64,000 bases of DNA from Galerina marginata (GCA_023014335.1 JAECYW010000002.1:2914001-2978000), one strand, 5' to 3'; positions 39,940 to 52,567 are shown, counted from the stretch's first letter. Numbers and translations are program-made. The notes: generated by a model not told the origin, from the sequence alone.

Positions 39940-40413
39940 GAACTATTGAAGTAATTCAGGTGTGTACGTTGAGATGTTGTGCTGACACTTACCGTATTTC
40001 AGGGGGTTAAACAGGGAGTATATGAGAGGGATAAACAGTGAGGTATCTTCGGAGAAAGTTGGGGTCCGTTGGCACTACTCTTCAAGGGAGATGAGAGAGA
40101 TTAAAGGAATCCATAAACTAGGCTTACCGCAGATGGAGTCGACGAAATTTTCGTCAGGTAAAAGATGAAGTATACATTTCAAACCCAATGCCGGGTGTAT
40201 TCAATGATGTCCTCAATTTATCGCAAAAAGGGCGGCGATAAGAGGGAGACTGAAAGAGCAAGGGATGCGCAAATGCGTTGTGGGACGAGAGACTGAGTGG
40301 GCTCCGGATTCCGGGCCGGTCGCCTATGCAATAATCTAGCAACGTCACCAGCATTTGCATTTCTCACTCGTCTCTTTCTTTCCAACTTGTAAAAAAAAAA
40401 CTTCGTAGAGGCC
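39940..40413. other. Divergent intergenic region (F-box gene / ALG10)
   Basis: 474 bp between two divergent start codons. An A10 run lies at about 40391-40400, just before the ALG10 ATG. No gene is visible. Confidence 0.5.
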
Positions 40414-42331
40414 ATGTCCTCTCTCTACGCCGCATTCTGCACGCTATGCATCGCGGTGCTTAAAGAGGTGAACACGATCGTGGACGAGCCTTACATGGTA
40501 CATACAATTCAAATTCGTTCCCACTGTTTAGAGTTCACTGGCAGCCAGACGCTGACTTGGATTCACTTGCTGGTCGCCTCAAGGACGAGCCGTTCCACAT
40601 TCCGCAGGCACAGGCGTACTGTCGTGGCGAGTTCGAGACGTGGGATCCCAAGATCACCACTCCACCTGGACTTGTGAGCTTGCGTATTCTTCGAATCTCA
40701 TTCGACCGCTTTCGAACTCGCGCTGATTTTCCTGGTCTCTGGCGTGTCATTTCCCCAGGTACTTTCTTTCCGTGTTATTGAAACGGGTGTTCCTCGTCAA
40801 ATGCAATGTAGCCATGCTGCGTCTTACCCCAGCTCTAACTCTCATGGCCCTCCCAATTGCACTAACCCGTTTGATATCTTACCATAAACGCGAACGGCCC
40901 CCACCCTCGATCCTGACACCCCTCCCAGAAGCGGTCGTGCTCGCGGCGTTCCCAGTCGCGTGGTTCTTTGGGTTCCTGTACTACACGGAGGTGCCTAGCC
41001 TTCTGTTTGTCGTTTGCACCGTCGTGGCTGCGTCTCAGCAGAATCATTGGTTGGCAGCGCTGGTATGTCTCGTCTGGACTTGAGCTTTTATTCTCCGCGG
41101 AATTGGAATTTGGCATGCTGATGATCGACAGCTAGGCCTGGTGAGCTGCACCTTCAGACAGACGAACATCGTCTGGGTGCTCTATGCGTATGCTTCTAGC
41201 CAGCTGATGTATTTGCGGTTCCGACGGACGGCAGCTGGTGAGGCTCGCCTTCATGACCCTCCCTCGCTCTCGGCGGGCCCTGGTATGTGAACGATCAAAA
41301 GTAGCGATCCTCATACAGAAATCTAACCCTGCCCGATTTTACCAGGTGACCTGGTACAGTCGATCATGACTGCTCCCAAGATCCTATTGGATATTCTCCC
41401 CGCGTTCGTGCCATACACGTTGGTGCTTGCTGTCTTTGGCGCGTTTGTTGTGTGGAACGAAGGGATTGTGCTAGGTACGATCTTTTGTGCAGGGCAAACA
41501 ATTTACATTTGGATGGGACTGAACGACCTGTTCCAGGCGATAAAGCAAATCATATACCCACACTTCATATACCCCAGTTATACTATTTTGTTGCATCTGC
41601 GACGTTCTTTGGATGGCCCGTTCTCATTTCCGGGAAAGGGGGAGTATCTGGATTGATTCGAGGGGTATGGGCTCGGATGTTCGGTAACAAGATGTAAGTC
41701 GTCGCACATGTGCAATATCCCAGAGCTGATCAACTCGTACAGACGCACACTTGCTACGATCGTTGTTTGTGGGGTAATGAGTGTGACTGTGAAACTCTTC
41801 ACGTCAGTTGACTTGCATGGGACGCGTTCAGTTCGTTAATGATTGTTGTTCTGCAGAATTCACCACCCCTTCTTGCTGTCTGACAACAGACATTACACAG
41901 TTCTATGTGTGGCGCAGGATATACATGCTACATCCCCTAGTTCCCCACCTACTGGTCCCCGTTTACGTTGCCTGCGCCTGGGCGTGGTTCATACGAGCAG
42001 GTGAGTTGAAATACTCGACCCTCGAACTGTTATTGACCTGGAAACATAGGTGAGGATCAGACCCTGCTTCAGAACGTGCTGCTGCCCGTGTTTGTAGGTG
42101 CCAACTCTGCTGCCCACGCCTTTACTGGAGCCGCGATATTTCTTGATTCCCTATGTATTGCTGCGGTCGCAGGTAAGCGATGTGGCTACATGGGGAGTAG
42201 CGATGGAAGGAGTGTGGTATCTTATTATAAACGGGATGACGATGGGGGTATTTTTGTATCTGCCGCGGGACGGCGTAGGGACGGTTTATGTGGTAGTACA
42301 AACAGAGACAAAGAGACGGGATGTCGGTTGA
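40414..42331 (+). CDS. ALG10: Alpha-1,2-glucosyltransferase ALG10 (DIE2)
   Basis: ER membrane enzyme that adds the last glucose to the dolichol-linked oligosaccharide used for N-glycosylation. ATG 40414; the first exon ends VDEPYM and joins DEPFHIPQAQAYCRGEFETW, then DPKITTPPGL, the family's most conserved lumenal loop. About ten hydrophobic helices follow (for example LLFVVCTVVAASQQNHWLAA and YTLVLAVFGAFVVWNEGIVL). Other signatures are FRQTNIVWVLYAYASSQLMY, GDKANHIPTLHIPQLYYFVA, HPFLLSDNRHYTFYVWRRIY and a C-terminal EPRYFLIPYVLLRSQV. The stop is TGA at 42329-42331. About eight short introns. Length of roughly 480 residues is normal. Confidence 0.95.
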
Positions 42332-42391
42332 GACTGAAAAAGGAAAGAGGAAGACTTGAACAAGATCCACGACGTAATTTACGACTCATTT

Positions 42392-44419
42392 ATGCCTGAC
42401 GAACCCAAAGTATCGACCCGGAGCTCCTATCCGGCAATCTCTCAATTTCTCATCCGTAGGCAAGGCGTTTGCGGATGCCATCAGCAAGGATCCTGCTAAA
42501 AAGGCGTCCCGTCGCTCCTCTGTCCTTCCTGCTGCTCCCCGCGCGTCCATGGGCGACGTCTCCAAGCGCACCGCTACCCCAGACTCAAAGGCGGCCTCTA
42601 CTCGCAGGCGAGTTTCCTGCCTCCTACCAGCGCTCCTCGTCCGACGATCAGTCGTCCAAGCCGACAGACTCCATCTCGCCACCAACCCGCACCTCCACCC
42701 TGCGTCCCAGGAACCTCAATGCCACCACCTCTGCTCTGCCCAAATACCGTCCGAAATCAGGTTCTTGAGCCTGCAACTGGAAAGCCACCATCGCCAGTGC
42801 AGGTGAAGGCTGGCACCCGCCGTCGCTTCAGCACCTCCGACGACGAGAAGAAGGAACAGAAGCGGCCAAGCTCAGCAGCTGTAACACCTGCAGAGAAAGT
42901 CTCTCGCCCTATCAGTCCTCTTCCTCACCGCGCAGCTCTCCAGGCAAATCTGACCAATTCGGTCAACGCTACTCCACCCACAACACCATCCAAGCCCAGA
43001 CTCACTACACCTGTTTCGTCCAAGTCGTCCCCGTCTCGACCTTCCAAGATTGTAAAGACCGGCGCGTCAGCTGCTCTGCCCCGTCCCCCGTCCTCTAGCT
43101 CGTCTTCATTATCACTACAACCCCATGCCACACCAAAGTCCTCCACCCCCAAGGTTTCCACCCCGAAAAACTCTGGGCTCAAGGCAAAACTCGGTTTATC
43201 ACGCTCTGCTCAAGATAAAGGCAGGTCAGGCAGTACGATCACTAATGGATCGCCGTCCAAGGGACTCGCCCTCTCCTCTCGCCCGCCATTCACGCAAGAA
43301 CTCCAAGATGATTACCCCAGCATCGTCCAGCTTGTCCTGGAAACATGTCTCACATATCTGAGGGCAACAGTGAAGGCGAAGATAGCGACGTCGAGGATGT
43401 CGCCTTACTACTGGCTCCCGTCGCTGCTTTCGGTGCCCCTACACCTGCAATGCCCAGAATCCAAGCAAGCCGGAAACGAATTGCACCACAAACACCTACT
43501 CGCCCCGGCCTGCCTTCCCGCGCCAACATGTCGTACCTATCCCCCCTACCACCCACCTCCGCAGATAATTCATCGTCATCCCTCAGACCCCCGCAGCGCC
43601 AAAACCAAACAGCGACCTGACCGCGCCATGCGCGGCTCCATCCTATCATGGGAGCAGCTCGCCTCCGAGACATCCATAACACTCGGCGAAGACGAGTTCG
43701 GCCGCATGCTCTCAGACATACCCGCGCCGTTCCACTCAGGCGCACCATCGCCCAGCCTGAGCTCCCAGATGGAGCTCTCCGTCCCCGAGAGCCCCGCCCT
43801 CAGCGCGATCGACTCGCCAGGCGGGTACGGCTCCATCTCGCAGGTCCTCCTGCCCGACGTCACGCCCTCGCCCGCGCTGCACGCGAACCTGCAGCAGAGC
43901 CGCTTCAGCCTGTCCCCCGACGCCGCAGCTGTCAGCGACTCGGCGACGGCGACGATGCTGCGGCTGCAGCTCGCAGCAGCGGAGAACACGGGTAGGGAGC
44001 GGCTGTTCCAGATCCAGGCGGTCGAGGAGGAGATGTACCACCTCAAGCAGGCGCACGCGCACCAGATGGAGGAGACGGAGAAGCAGATGGTGTATATGGA
44101 GGTGCAGTGGCGCGCGGCGGACGAGCGGGCGGCGGGCGTGGTACGACTGGAGGATCAGCTCCGCGTTGTGCAGATGGAGAGGGAGCGGGCTGTTGCGGAG
44201 GCGGTGGCGCGGTGTCGGGAGCAGGCGCGCGTGGAGCGTGAGAGGATGGTGAGGGCGGAGGGCTTGAGATGCGAGGCGCTCTCGTCCGCGCGGCTGGCGT
44301 CTTCTAGTTGGAGCACGGTGCGCGATGCCTGCGATGCCGACCTCGACGTCCTGCGCGGTGACCGGGCCGTGTTGTCTGTATTATTGGCACAACTCGACCA
44401 GATGTGCTATGCCATCTAA
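42392..44419 (+). CDS. Ser/Pro-rich coiled-coil protein; reading frame disrupted several times
   Basis: Unrecognised. The 3' half reads continuously from about 43610 to TAA 44417-44419: MRGSILSWEQLASETSITLG, SGAPSPSLSSQMELSVPESP, GYGSISQVLLPDVTPSPALH, then a long charged coiled coil (FQIQAVEEEMYHLKQAHAHQ, VVRLEDQLRVVQMERERAVA). Upstream, protein-like sequence jumps frames: GKAFADAISKDPAKKASRRS (frame of 42549), FPASYQRSSSDDQSSKPTDS (frame of 42469), KAGTRRRFSTSDDEKKEQKR (frame of 42719), SPSPLARHSRKNSKMITPAS (frame of 43125), and EGNSEGEDSDVEDVALLLAP (frame of 43345). Most steps are +1 with no GT-AG intron to explain them. An open frame from ATG 42719 spans 566 codons, but its middle part looks non-native. 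The start (ATG 42392) is a guess. It may be a pseudogene or error-laden sequence. Confidence 0.55.
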
Positions 44420-44636
44420 TTTTCTGTTCATTCTTTTAAAATAATGTCTCGCTGTCGAGAGCCGTTATATCCCTCCATTTCCTTTCACTTCAGCATGTAA
44501 TATGATCGTTCGGTACTATTGCACACTTGTACTTGTTACTTGAAGATGTAGAATGTGGAACAAATCGCCCAATAGTCTTGTACCAGAGCCTCGATGATGC
44601 AAGCTCCAAAGAAATCTCCTCGATCCCGTCGAGGAC

Positions 44637-45333
44637 GTTCCGTATTTCGAGAGTCCGCCCCTCCACACTGTCCGCCCCTCCACACCGTCCGGACAGTCAG
44701 CTTATCATACCAGTCACGCCGCCTATTCAATTTCTGTTCCAGCACGCCCGTCGCCCCGCTTATTAGTGATTATTCGCATTAAGTCTTGTTGTATATGAAT
44801 CAAAGGTTATGCTATAGTATCGTTGTGCACAGGGAGGATTCAGGGGGAGGAGATAATAGAAATTAGCTCAATTTAGTGCTGAACATTGACTAGACCACAA
44901 GAACTGACAAGAGAGTGCCCGAGCAGGCATCTTGCAGGCAAAAAACGAAGATTATTACTAGTATATAGACATTTTGTTGCCTTATTGTATTTTTCTACCG
45001 GGCAAGGTGCTCTGTCTTTCTTCGAGGCGACATACAATGAAGCAAAAACAGCTTTACAGGAGTTTTGTAAGAGATTATCTAATTATTTTTTCCAATTCGG
45101 GTCTGCTGAGCGAACTACTTCACGACGGGGTGTATTTGGGGTGTATACGGCTTTGTTTCTCCTCCAATATCGCCAGAGACAGGAAGCGCGAGAGGCGCGA
45201 CGCGTTCATGACGGAGGCACGTGTGTTGGTCACGAGAGGTGACTCCCGCGTTGATCACAAAATTTGTCAGCCACCCGTTCGAAAAGGCGGACAGGCGAAC
45301 AATGTGGAGGGGCGGACTCTCGAAATTCGGAAC
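44637..45333. repeat. Imperfect 40-bp inverted repeats bounding a ~700-bp segment
   Basis: The left arm 44637-44676 and the right arm 45294-45333 are inverted copies; the best-kept core is ATTTCGAGAGTCCGCCCCTC on the left strand. Five mismatches are visible over 40 bp. The enclosed segment encodes nothing recognisable. Size and arrangement resemble a non-autonomous DNA transposon remnant, but I cannot see target-site duplications. Confidence 0.6.
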
Positions 45334-45392
45334 CTTCTGATCCCGTCGAACTACTCGGGGTTCTCGTATAATTTTGGTAGGGACTAGAGATC

Positions 45393-45546
45393 ACATTCAT
45401 GGAGGACAGTCCGATTCTATGAGCCGAGATGCCCGCCACTGGATTGACGATGGAAAACGATCAGTAACAACATTCATGGAGGACAGTCCGATTCTATGAG
45501 CCGAGATGCCCGCCACTGGATTGACGATGGAAAACGATCAGTAACA
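45393..45546. repeat. Perfect 77-bp tandem duplication
   Basis: 45393-45469 is repeated at 45470-45546 without a visible difference. The unit starts ACATTCATGGAGGACAGTCC and ends ACGATCAGTAACA. It lies about 50 bp before the left end of the Helitron. Confidence 0.95.
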
Positions 45547-45596
45547 AGGAGCAAGCTTCACATACTATGAAAAGGGCTGGGCTCGGATGGGGCACA

Positions 45597-46049
45597 CTCA
45601 CGTTGGACGTGATGGATATGCCATTCACGTTTGCAATTGCCCTCTCAGGAAGGACTTCGTATACGCGCAGATGTTCGAGTAGGAAGAGGATGGGCAGACA
45701 TAAGTAGTGGTAAAAGCAGAGAATACGGCGAAGTCGATGAGCAATGACCGCCCTGCAACACATTTGCCACAAAGTCACGTGTGGCAAAGTCGCTGCACGA
45801 TCTCGGCTACGTCTGCGTGAAAGGAGATGTGGTGCGAGTTAGGTGCTCTCTCTTAATGACAACTTCACCGTTCGGCACAAAAACAGTTTTAGCGAGGAGG
45901 TGTACATGTCAAGAATAACATTCTGAAAAAATTGAAGATCAATTTGCGTGTAAAGGGAGAAGGATAACTCATACATGAATCCGTGGGAAAGGAGATGTGG
46001 TCTGACTTACTTTTTGCTAAAAGTTTCCCCCAAAGCACGTAGTGGTCAA
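45597..46049 (+). repeat. 453-bp direct repeat, copy 1 (5' end of the Helitron)
   Basis: Appears identical to 52672-53124 over its whole length by eye. It contains the hairpin TTTGCCAC...GTGGCAAA at about 45763-45788. It forms the non-coding leader before the RepHel start. Confidence 0.95.
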
Positions 46050-46261
46050 GTGTATTCAGTGGTAATTTTGGGACATTGTCATATAAAAAAATTGAGCCCT
46101 ACGTGTCTGCATGAATTGTTGCAGAAAGAATAGTGTGTTTACTGATGACCCAAAAGTTCGATCATGTGACAGGGAAGCTGTTCATGTCTGAGGGGCCCGT
46201 TTCTGAAAACGGGCGTCACTCACTGACCACCAAACTTGCTCATTGCTCAACTTTTCGTGTT

Positions 46262-49200
46262 ATGGCTCAACCAACCCAGCCAACCCGAGTCTCTGCACGT
46301 ATCCGCAGCCCCTCTTATCGACCGCGAACCACTTGGCACTTGCCAGAAATTGTTTCCGTATGTACTTTTTCATTACATCCTGAATCACACAGCCTTCTAA
46401 CAATTTCATAAGGCTGCCCTCCCTTCTTCTGATATTCGACATCCACGAGGTGACGCTATTCCTGCACCAATAACGGTTCCATACCAAAGACATCACGTAT
46501 GTAATTTTTCTCCTTCTCTATCGTCCTATTCGAACCTGTCTTAACTTTATCTTAAGGCTGTTGTACGTCAGACATCACATCGACATTCGCGCAGTCAACC
46601 CGTGAATAATACCGTAAGTCCTGACAATCACTCTATGCATCCTAATCTCTCATTTTTTTTCTACTTAACAAGGCTTCAACTTCAGACAGTTCAACTGCGA
46701 CTTCAGCAATTGTCGCTCATTGGCCTGAAAGTTTCACTTCAGAGCACGACGGTGGAATGAACACAGAGGACGTGGATTATGATCTTCTTCATGAGAACGA
46801 TGATGGGAATTATGATCTTCCTCATGAGAACGACTCAGAGCATGATCTGCATACCATGAGTGAGTATTGCCTTTTGTCCATTTAACGTGAGGCCTGTATT
46901 AATTGTATATACAGCGCGCACTTCTCTTTTCTGTATCGCGCGTCGACCTACTCTTGATACATTACCTGTCAATGATCTAGGCATCATGAATGTACTCTGT
47001 CCCTTTTGTGATGCTTTCCATTGGTTTGATGAACGTGTATCATCATCAAAAGTCGGTCGCCCCGAATTTGAAGCTTGCTGCGCACATGGTAAAGTTATTT
47101 TGCCCTCCCTTCGTGTTCCTCCTCCTGCGCTTTACAACTTATTCACTGCTGATACCCACGAAGCAAGGGAATTCAGACAGAATATTGTTCAATACAACTC
47201 TGCCCTCGCATTTACTTCCCTAGGCGTTAAAATCGACCATTCTGTCATCGGTGGAGGACCACCAGTTTTTCGTATCCATGGAGAACTCAAGCATCTATCA
47301 GGTTCTTTACTTCCTGGGGGTTCCGACCGCCCAACTTATTCACAGCTCTACATTTACGATCCTTATGCGGCGTATCAATGTCGCGTGTCTCGGAACGATA
47401 ATCTGTCGCTAAACACAATGGCAACGCTACAACGTCTTTTACGGCAACAAAATAAGTATACTTTGGTCTATCAACATGCTTACGAGGTTCTTCGCATGTA
47501 TGATGCTCCCGATTACACAGTTAAACTGTGTGTTGTTCCTGGTCATGACCCTCGCCGATATAACTTGCCCACTGCCGATGAAGTAGGAGTTATTCTACCA
47601 GGCGAAAACGAGTTTCAAGGAGACTATCGTGATATTGTCCTTCACTACCGACCCCAGTACTATCACAATTCCCGTGATAACCGTGACCATGTTCGACTGG
47701 ACCGAATCAACGAAGGCCATACTGCATATGCGCCTCTACATTATGTTCTTCTCTTCCCTTTTGGAGAACCTGGCTGGTACCGAGATATGCGTATCGCAAA
47801 CAATCCGAGACGTGTTACACTTTTGCAGTATGCGGCCTACAGACTTCATCCACGGAAAAATGAATTTTCTACAATTTTACGAGGCTGTCGACTGCTTCAG
47901 ACATACATGGTTGACATGTTTGCTTGCATCGATCAGGATCGGCTGCACTTCATAAAGACTCAACAACCAAAATTACGTGTCACAATGCTTAATGGGATAG
48001 AGGATGCAATGTCCAGCAATGATGACCGTGTCGATCTCAATCAATTAGGTCAACGAATAATCCTGCCTTCATCTTACCTGGGAGGACCACGAGACTTACA
48101 TCAACGTTACCTCGACGGTATGGCGATCGCTCGACATTTCAAAAAAATTGACATTTTCTTAACGATGACCGCGAACCCAAACTGGCCCGAAATCACCCGT
48201 GAACTGCTTCCTGGACAAACGGTTGCAGATCGACCAGATCTGGTGTCCCGCGTATTCCAACTGAAAAAGAAGACACTTTTGAATGCGATCCTGAAAGGTG
48301 GTATCTTCGGACCCTGCGTGGCCCACGTCGACTCAATCGAGTTTCAAAAAAGAGGATTACCTCACATGCACCTCCTTATATTCTTAAAATCTGACTATAA
48401 ACTCCTCGCTCCTGATATTGTCGACTGCATGATCAAAGCTCAATGGCCCGACCCAAAAACTGCACCACGCTTATTTGACGCTATCAAGAAGTTTATGGTT
48501 CATGGACCGTGCGGCCCACTCAACCCAAAGGCAGCATGTATGAGAGACAACAAATGCACTGCTGGATATCCTAAGCCCTTCCAGGAGCGTACCACGATGG
48601 ATCATGAAGGTTATCCACTTTATGCACGTCCAAATAATGGTCGATCTCACTCTGTAAGAGGCTTTGATCTTGACAATCAATGGATTGTGCCCCATAACCC
48701 ATTCTGTACGCTTTGGCTGAACTGCCACATCAATGTCGAATGCGCTGTTTGCTTCGGATCTATGAAATACATCAACAAGTATATCGAAAAAGGAGGCGAC
48801 TGTGGAACACTAACACTGAATGACCAACATGATGAAGTCAAACGGTACATTGATGGTCGCTATTTCTCGGCATCCGAAGCTGCATGGCGCATTTTCCAGT
48901 TCAAATTACATGGTATGAAGCACTTAATTCAATGTTAATTATGTACTCACAGAACAACATACAGATATGGAACCTAACGTTGTGCGATTACAAATTCATC
49001 TTCCCAACGAACAACGTATCGTCTTCGATCCCCGTATTAATGCAGAACACATTGTTGAGTGTGGAGAAAATGCCGACACACCTTTACTTGCTTTCTTCAA
49101 AATGAATCAACTACTAGGCTCTACTGGAGACACTGCCCGTTCTCTGACCTATCAAGAATTTCCTCAAAAATTTGTTATCAAGTCCGACGAAATCAACCCA

Positions 49201-51183
49201 CAGTCCAAAGTATGGCGCCTGCGACAACGAAGAGGATTTGCAATCGGACGCATGATATATGTCGGACCCACAGCTGGTGAAAGGTTTTATCTTCGAACTC
49301 TCTTGATGGTCGTGAAAGGGCCGAAATCTTTCGAAGATTTGAAAACAGTAGATGGTCAAATCTGCGAGACGTTCCACGACGCCTGTCTAAAGCGTGGTTT
49401 ACTAGAAGATGACGGCGAATGGGATATCTGCTTACATGACGCGGCCGAAATCCAAACAGGTTCACAACTCCGCCATTTATTTGCGACTCTCTTGCTCTTT
49501 TGTACTCCTGCCGAACCAAAGGTTCTCTGGCATAATTTCCGCCAACAAATCTGCGATGACCTTCGACACAAACTACATCAGTTAGGTCGAACAGCAATAA
49601 CAGAAGATATCATTTACGACTTCGGTTTATACCTTATCGATAGCATTCTTCGAGATTCAGGACATGCACTTTCTGACTTCCCGTCTATGCCAATGCCTCG
49701 ATTCAATTGGGCAGACACTGTCAATAATCGATTGATATCTCAGCAGATCAATTACGATGTCGAATTGGAAGGTGACATGGCTCACACTTTGACATCCACA
49801 TTAAATAATGATCAACGCGATGCTTTCGATCAAATCTGGCAATCTATTGTCAACAAAGAAGGCAGAATTTTCTTTGTAGATGGGTATGGTGGTTGTGGAA
49901 AGACGTACCTATATCAAGCGATATGTCATGCCGTCCGTTCAGAAGGCATCGTCATTCTCTGTGTCGCATCAACAGGCCTTGCATGTCTCCTTCTCCCTGG
50001 AGGTCAGACGGCGCATTCCATGTTCAAAATACCTATCGACACTCTCGACGAATCTTCGATATGCAGCATCCCTAAAGAAAGCCTTCGTGCAGACCTTCTC
50101 AGAATAGCTGAAGCGGTGATATATGATGAATGCTTGATGACTCACCGACACTGCTTTGAGGCTTTGGATCGAACTTTCCAAGATCTTCGTGATTGTTCAA
50201 GTCCGTTTGGCGGCTTGACGATAATCTTTGGTGGCGACTTTCAACAAATTCTACCAGTGGTGCCAAAAGGATCACGCACTAACATTGTCGATGCATGCCT
50301 TCGAAAGTCGCGGCTGTGGAATGGGATGCATGTTCTGAAATTACGGCGCAACATGCGATTACAACACTCACCAGAAGACGCCGAGTTTGCGCAATGGCTT
50401 TTGGATGTTGGTCACGGTCGGCTTAATGATGAACAGGGATTGGTTGAAATCCCCTCATCAATGGTTACCTATAATGAGGACGACCTCATCAGTGACATAT
50501 ATGGAGACATCGGTGATATAGACCTCATCCCATCGCCTGCCACATATTTCCTTGATCACGCCATTCTGGCACCTAGAAATGTTGATGTCCGCCAAACAAA
50601 CGAGAAGATACTGGAAAAGATGTATGGGACGGAAATCACATTCAACAGTGCCGATAGCTTAGAGAATGAAGGAGAGGGAATAAGAAATGACGTTCCCGAA
50701 GACTTTCTACGTTCATTGGAACCGTCGTCGTTGCCACTATCAGAGCTCAAGATGAAGATTGGCTGCCCGCTTATGCTCCTGCGTAATCTGGACCCTGCAC
50801 GCGGATTATGTAATGGCACTCGAATGATTCTTCTGCAGGCATATCCCCGAATTCTCGAAGTCTTGATCATAGGTGGAGATCACCATGCCGAAAAAGCCTT
50901 CATACCGAGGATAACACTGAAGCCATCAAACCGTCAATATCCCTTTACTCTCAAACGACGTCAATTTCCCGTTCGATTGTCATTTGCTATGACGATCAAC
51001 AAAGCTGAAGGCCAGTCTCTCAAATATGTCGGTATCCACTTACTATCCCCCGTCTTCTGCCATGGTCAACTTTACGTGGCATTGTCAAGAGCAACATCTT
51101 CTCAGAGAGTCCGAGTATTACTTCCACGATCATCATCTACCAAAACAGTAAATGTTGTTTACCCTGAAGTGTTGGTAGATTAG
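46262..51183 (+). CDS. Helitron Rep-helicase (RepHel): HUH nuclease plus PIF1-like helicase
   Basis: Catalyses rolling-circle transposition. From ATG 46262 a spliced N-terminal region (MAQPTQPTRVSARIRSPSYR) leads through introns (first 46358-46412) to a zinc-finger-like NVLCPFCDAFHWFDERV. The Rep domain shows the HUH motif in KRGLPHMHLLIFLKSDYKLL and the paired tyrosines in MKYINKYIEKGGD. A 40-nt intron (48913-48952) joins FKLH to EQHTDMEPNVVRL. The helicase has Walker A DGYGGCGKTYLYQA (about 49879-49920), Walker B VIYDECLMTH, FGGDFQQILPVV, and ends with motif VI, GQLYVALSRATSSQ. The frame is intact to TAG at 51181-51183, about 1,560 residues, so the element may still be active. No in-frame stop was seen in the main exons. 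Confidence 0.92.
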
Positions 51184-51278
51184 ATTAGATAAATTTAAAA
51201 ATAAATATTGCATCATTGACTTTGTGCGTACTTTTAAAACCTCGATGTCATGTTTCACCGCTCTTGCATTTGACATTC

Positions 51279-52346
51279 ATGAGCTCCCCAGGTTACATCT
51301 CCGTATCGACTATCACAATTCTTGCGTCCCCACGTTCTGTTGATCCAACCAAGGGAGACAGAAATGTTGTGTTTGATGCAAACTTCTTTATCGTTGACGG
51401 AAGCCAAACGTCAACCCTTGGCCTCCTACGATACTTCATTCCGGACGACATGATTGACCCCATCCATAAAATCAGTGAGAAGACTTTTCAGAAAGCCTTT
51501 GTGGTCGCAAATGTATTCTGTATCTTTCGCTCACCTTCTCCTACACCTATTGACCTCACTGCGACAGATAACTTCAATCAAAAAAAGCAGTATTCCAAAG
51601 GCGTTATTGATAGAGGGTACAGAGATCACGGACTATGCCTTTGTTGGTGATATCACCCAGGTTTGTCCAATCCATGTCCTGTAAATTTCTACAACTTACT
51701 AAGAACACGTCCTGAAGCTCATCATGATTAATGGTGACGCAAATGCAAAAGCTCACCCTCATATTACAGTGGCCGGTGTCGTCACCGAATATAACCGCAA
51801 TGACCACTCCTTTTCCATGAATCCGTCACAATATGCGAATCTACCTCACGACACCGCTGCCCTGCCCATCCACGGTGAATTTGTAGAATCTAAAAGGTGG
51901 GGAAAGAACGGTCCGCCCAAAGTTTCTGTCGGAACAACCGTCGCCATAAGTGGCTTCATGGAAGTCATCCGCCGAGAGTCTCGCAACAGAGCTGTCACGT
52001 CCATCGACGTTGAAGTTCTGAACGTCACTTTTCTCTCGAGCCGCGGAGGCTCTCAAACCCTCCCTAACCGTACGTGTTGTTCATATCTATCATGAACTTC
52101 AACGATTATCTCAATCTATATATAGATCTCCCAACTCAGGGATCTCATCCACGTACTCGCTTTAACTACGATGAACCTGATGAGACTCTTGAACTTGGCG
52201 ATAATGTAGCATCCACTTCTCAACAAAGTGAGCTATCCTCTGTCGCCAAAGGAAAAAGAAAGCGCGACGACGATGATGACGAGAACGATGAGGTTAAACG
52301 TGAGCGCACTCTTAGCGAGTCTGAAGATGGTGAAGGTGAAAAGTAA
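51279..52346 (+). CDS. Helitron-carried OB-fold protein, RPA-like
   Basis: Second gene of the element, same strand, 95 bp downstream of RepHel. ATG 51279 begins MSSPGYISVSTITILASP. Spliced exons give a first beta-rich block (DRNVVFDANFFIVDGSQTST), then TSIKKSSIPKALLIEGTEIT, DYAFVGDITQ-LIMINGDANA and a second block (HITVAGVVTEYNRNDHSFSM, KVSVGTTVAISGFMEVIRRE, VTSIDVEVLNVTFLSS). The acidic/basic tail is KGKRKRDDDDDENDEVKRER, ending EDGEGEK at TAA 52344-52346. Alternating short beta strands of this type resemble OB folds, and Helitrons of several lineages carry RPA-like single-strand-binding proteins. The assignment rests on pattern and position, not on a diagnostic motif. Three introns. Confidence 0.65.
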
Positions 52347-52483
52347 AAATATTGATAGTTTCTCGAGGCTTATTGCACATGCATTGCTTAACTTTCTTGA
52401 CTGATAAATTTGTACACAATAGCCATTGTCAATGATTCCGTTACTTAACTCTGTACGCACTGACCTTATCACCCAACCACAAT

Positions 52484-52520
52484 TTACTTTCGTATCTCAC
52501 GTGACAGGATACGAAAGTAA
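52484..52520. repeat. Perfect 13-bp inverted repeat in the Helitron 3' subterminal region
   Basis: Arms TTACTTTCGTATC (52484-52496) and GATACGAAAGTAA (52508-52520) flank an 11-nt loop. It lies about 150 bp before the proposed 3' end. Confidence 0.9.
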
Positions 52521-52567
52521 TTTCTGGTTACGGCCACGCGGTCCGCACACCCCCCCATTGCACTGTT

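Larger units (their letters stand above)
44420..45596. other. Intergenic flank at the left edge of the transposon island
   Basis: Contains the imperfect inverted repeats at 44637 and 45294 and the 77-bp tandem duplication, both listed separately. Short frames in between are not recognisable. No host gene is visible. Confidence 0.5.

Noticed and set aside
45494..45787. Minus-strand frame also found at 52626-52862, suggesting a conserved protein
   Set aside because: It is conserved only because it lies in the 453-bp direct repeat. It opposes the Helitron leader and shows no family features.
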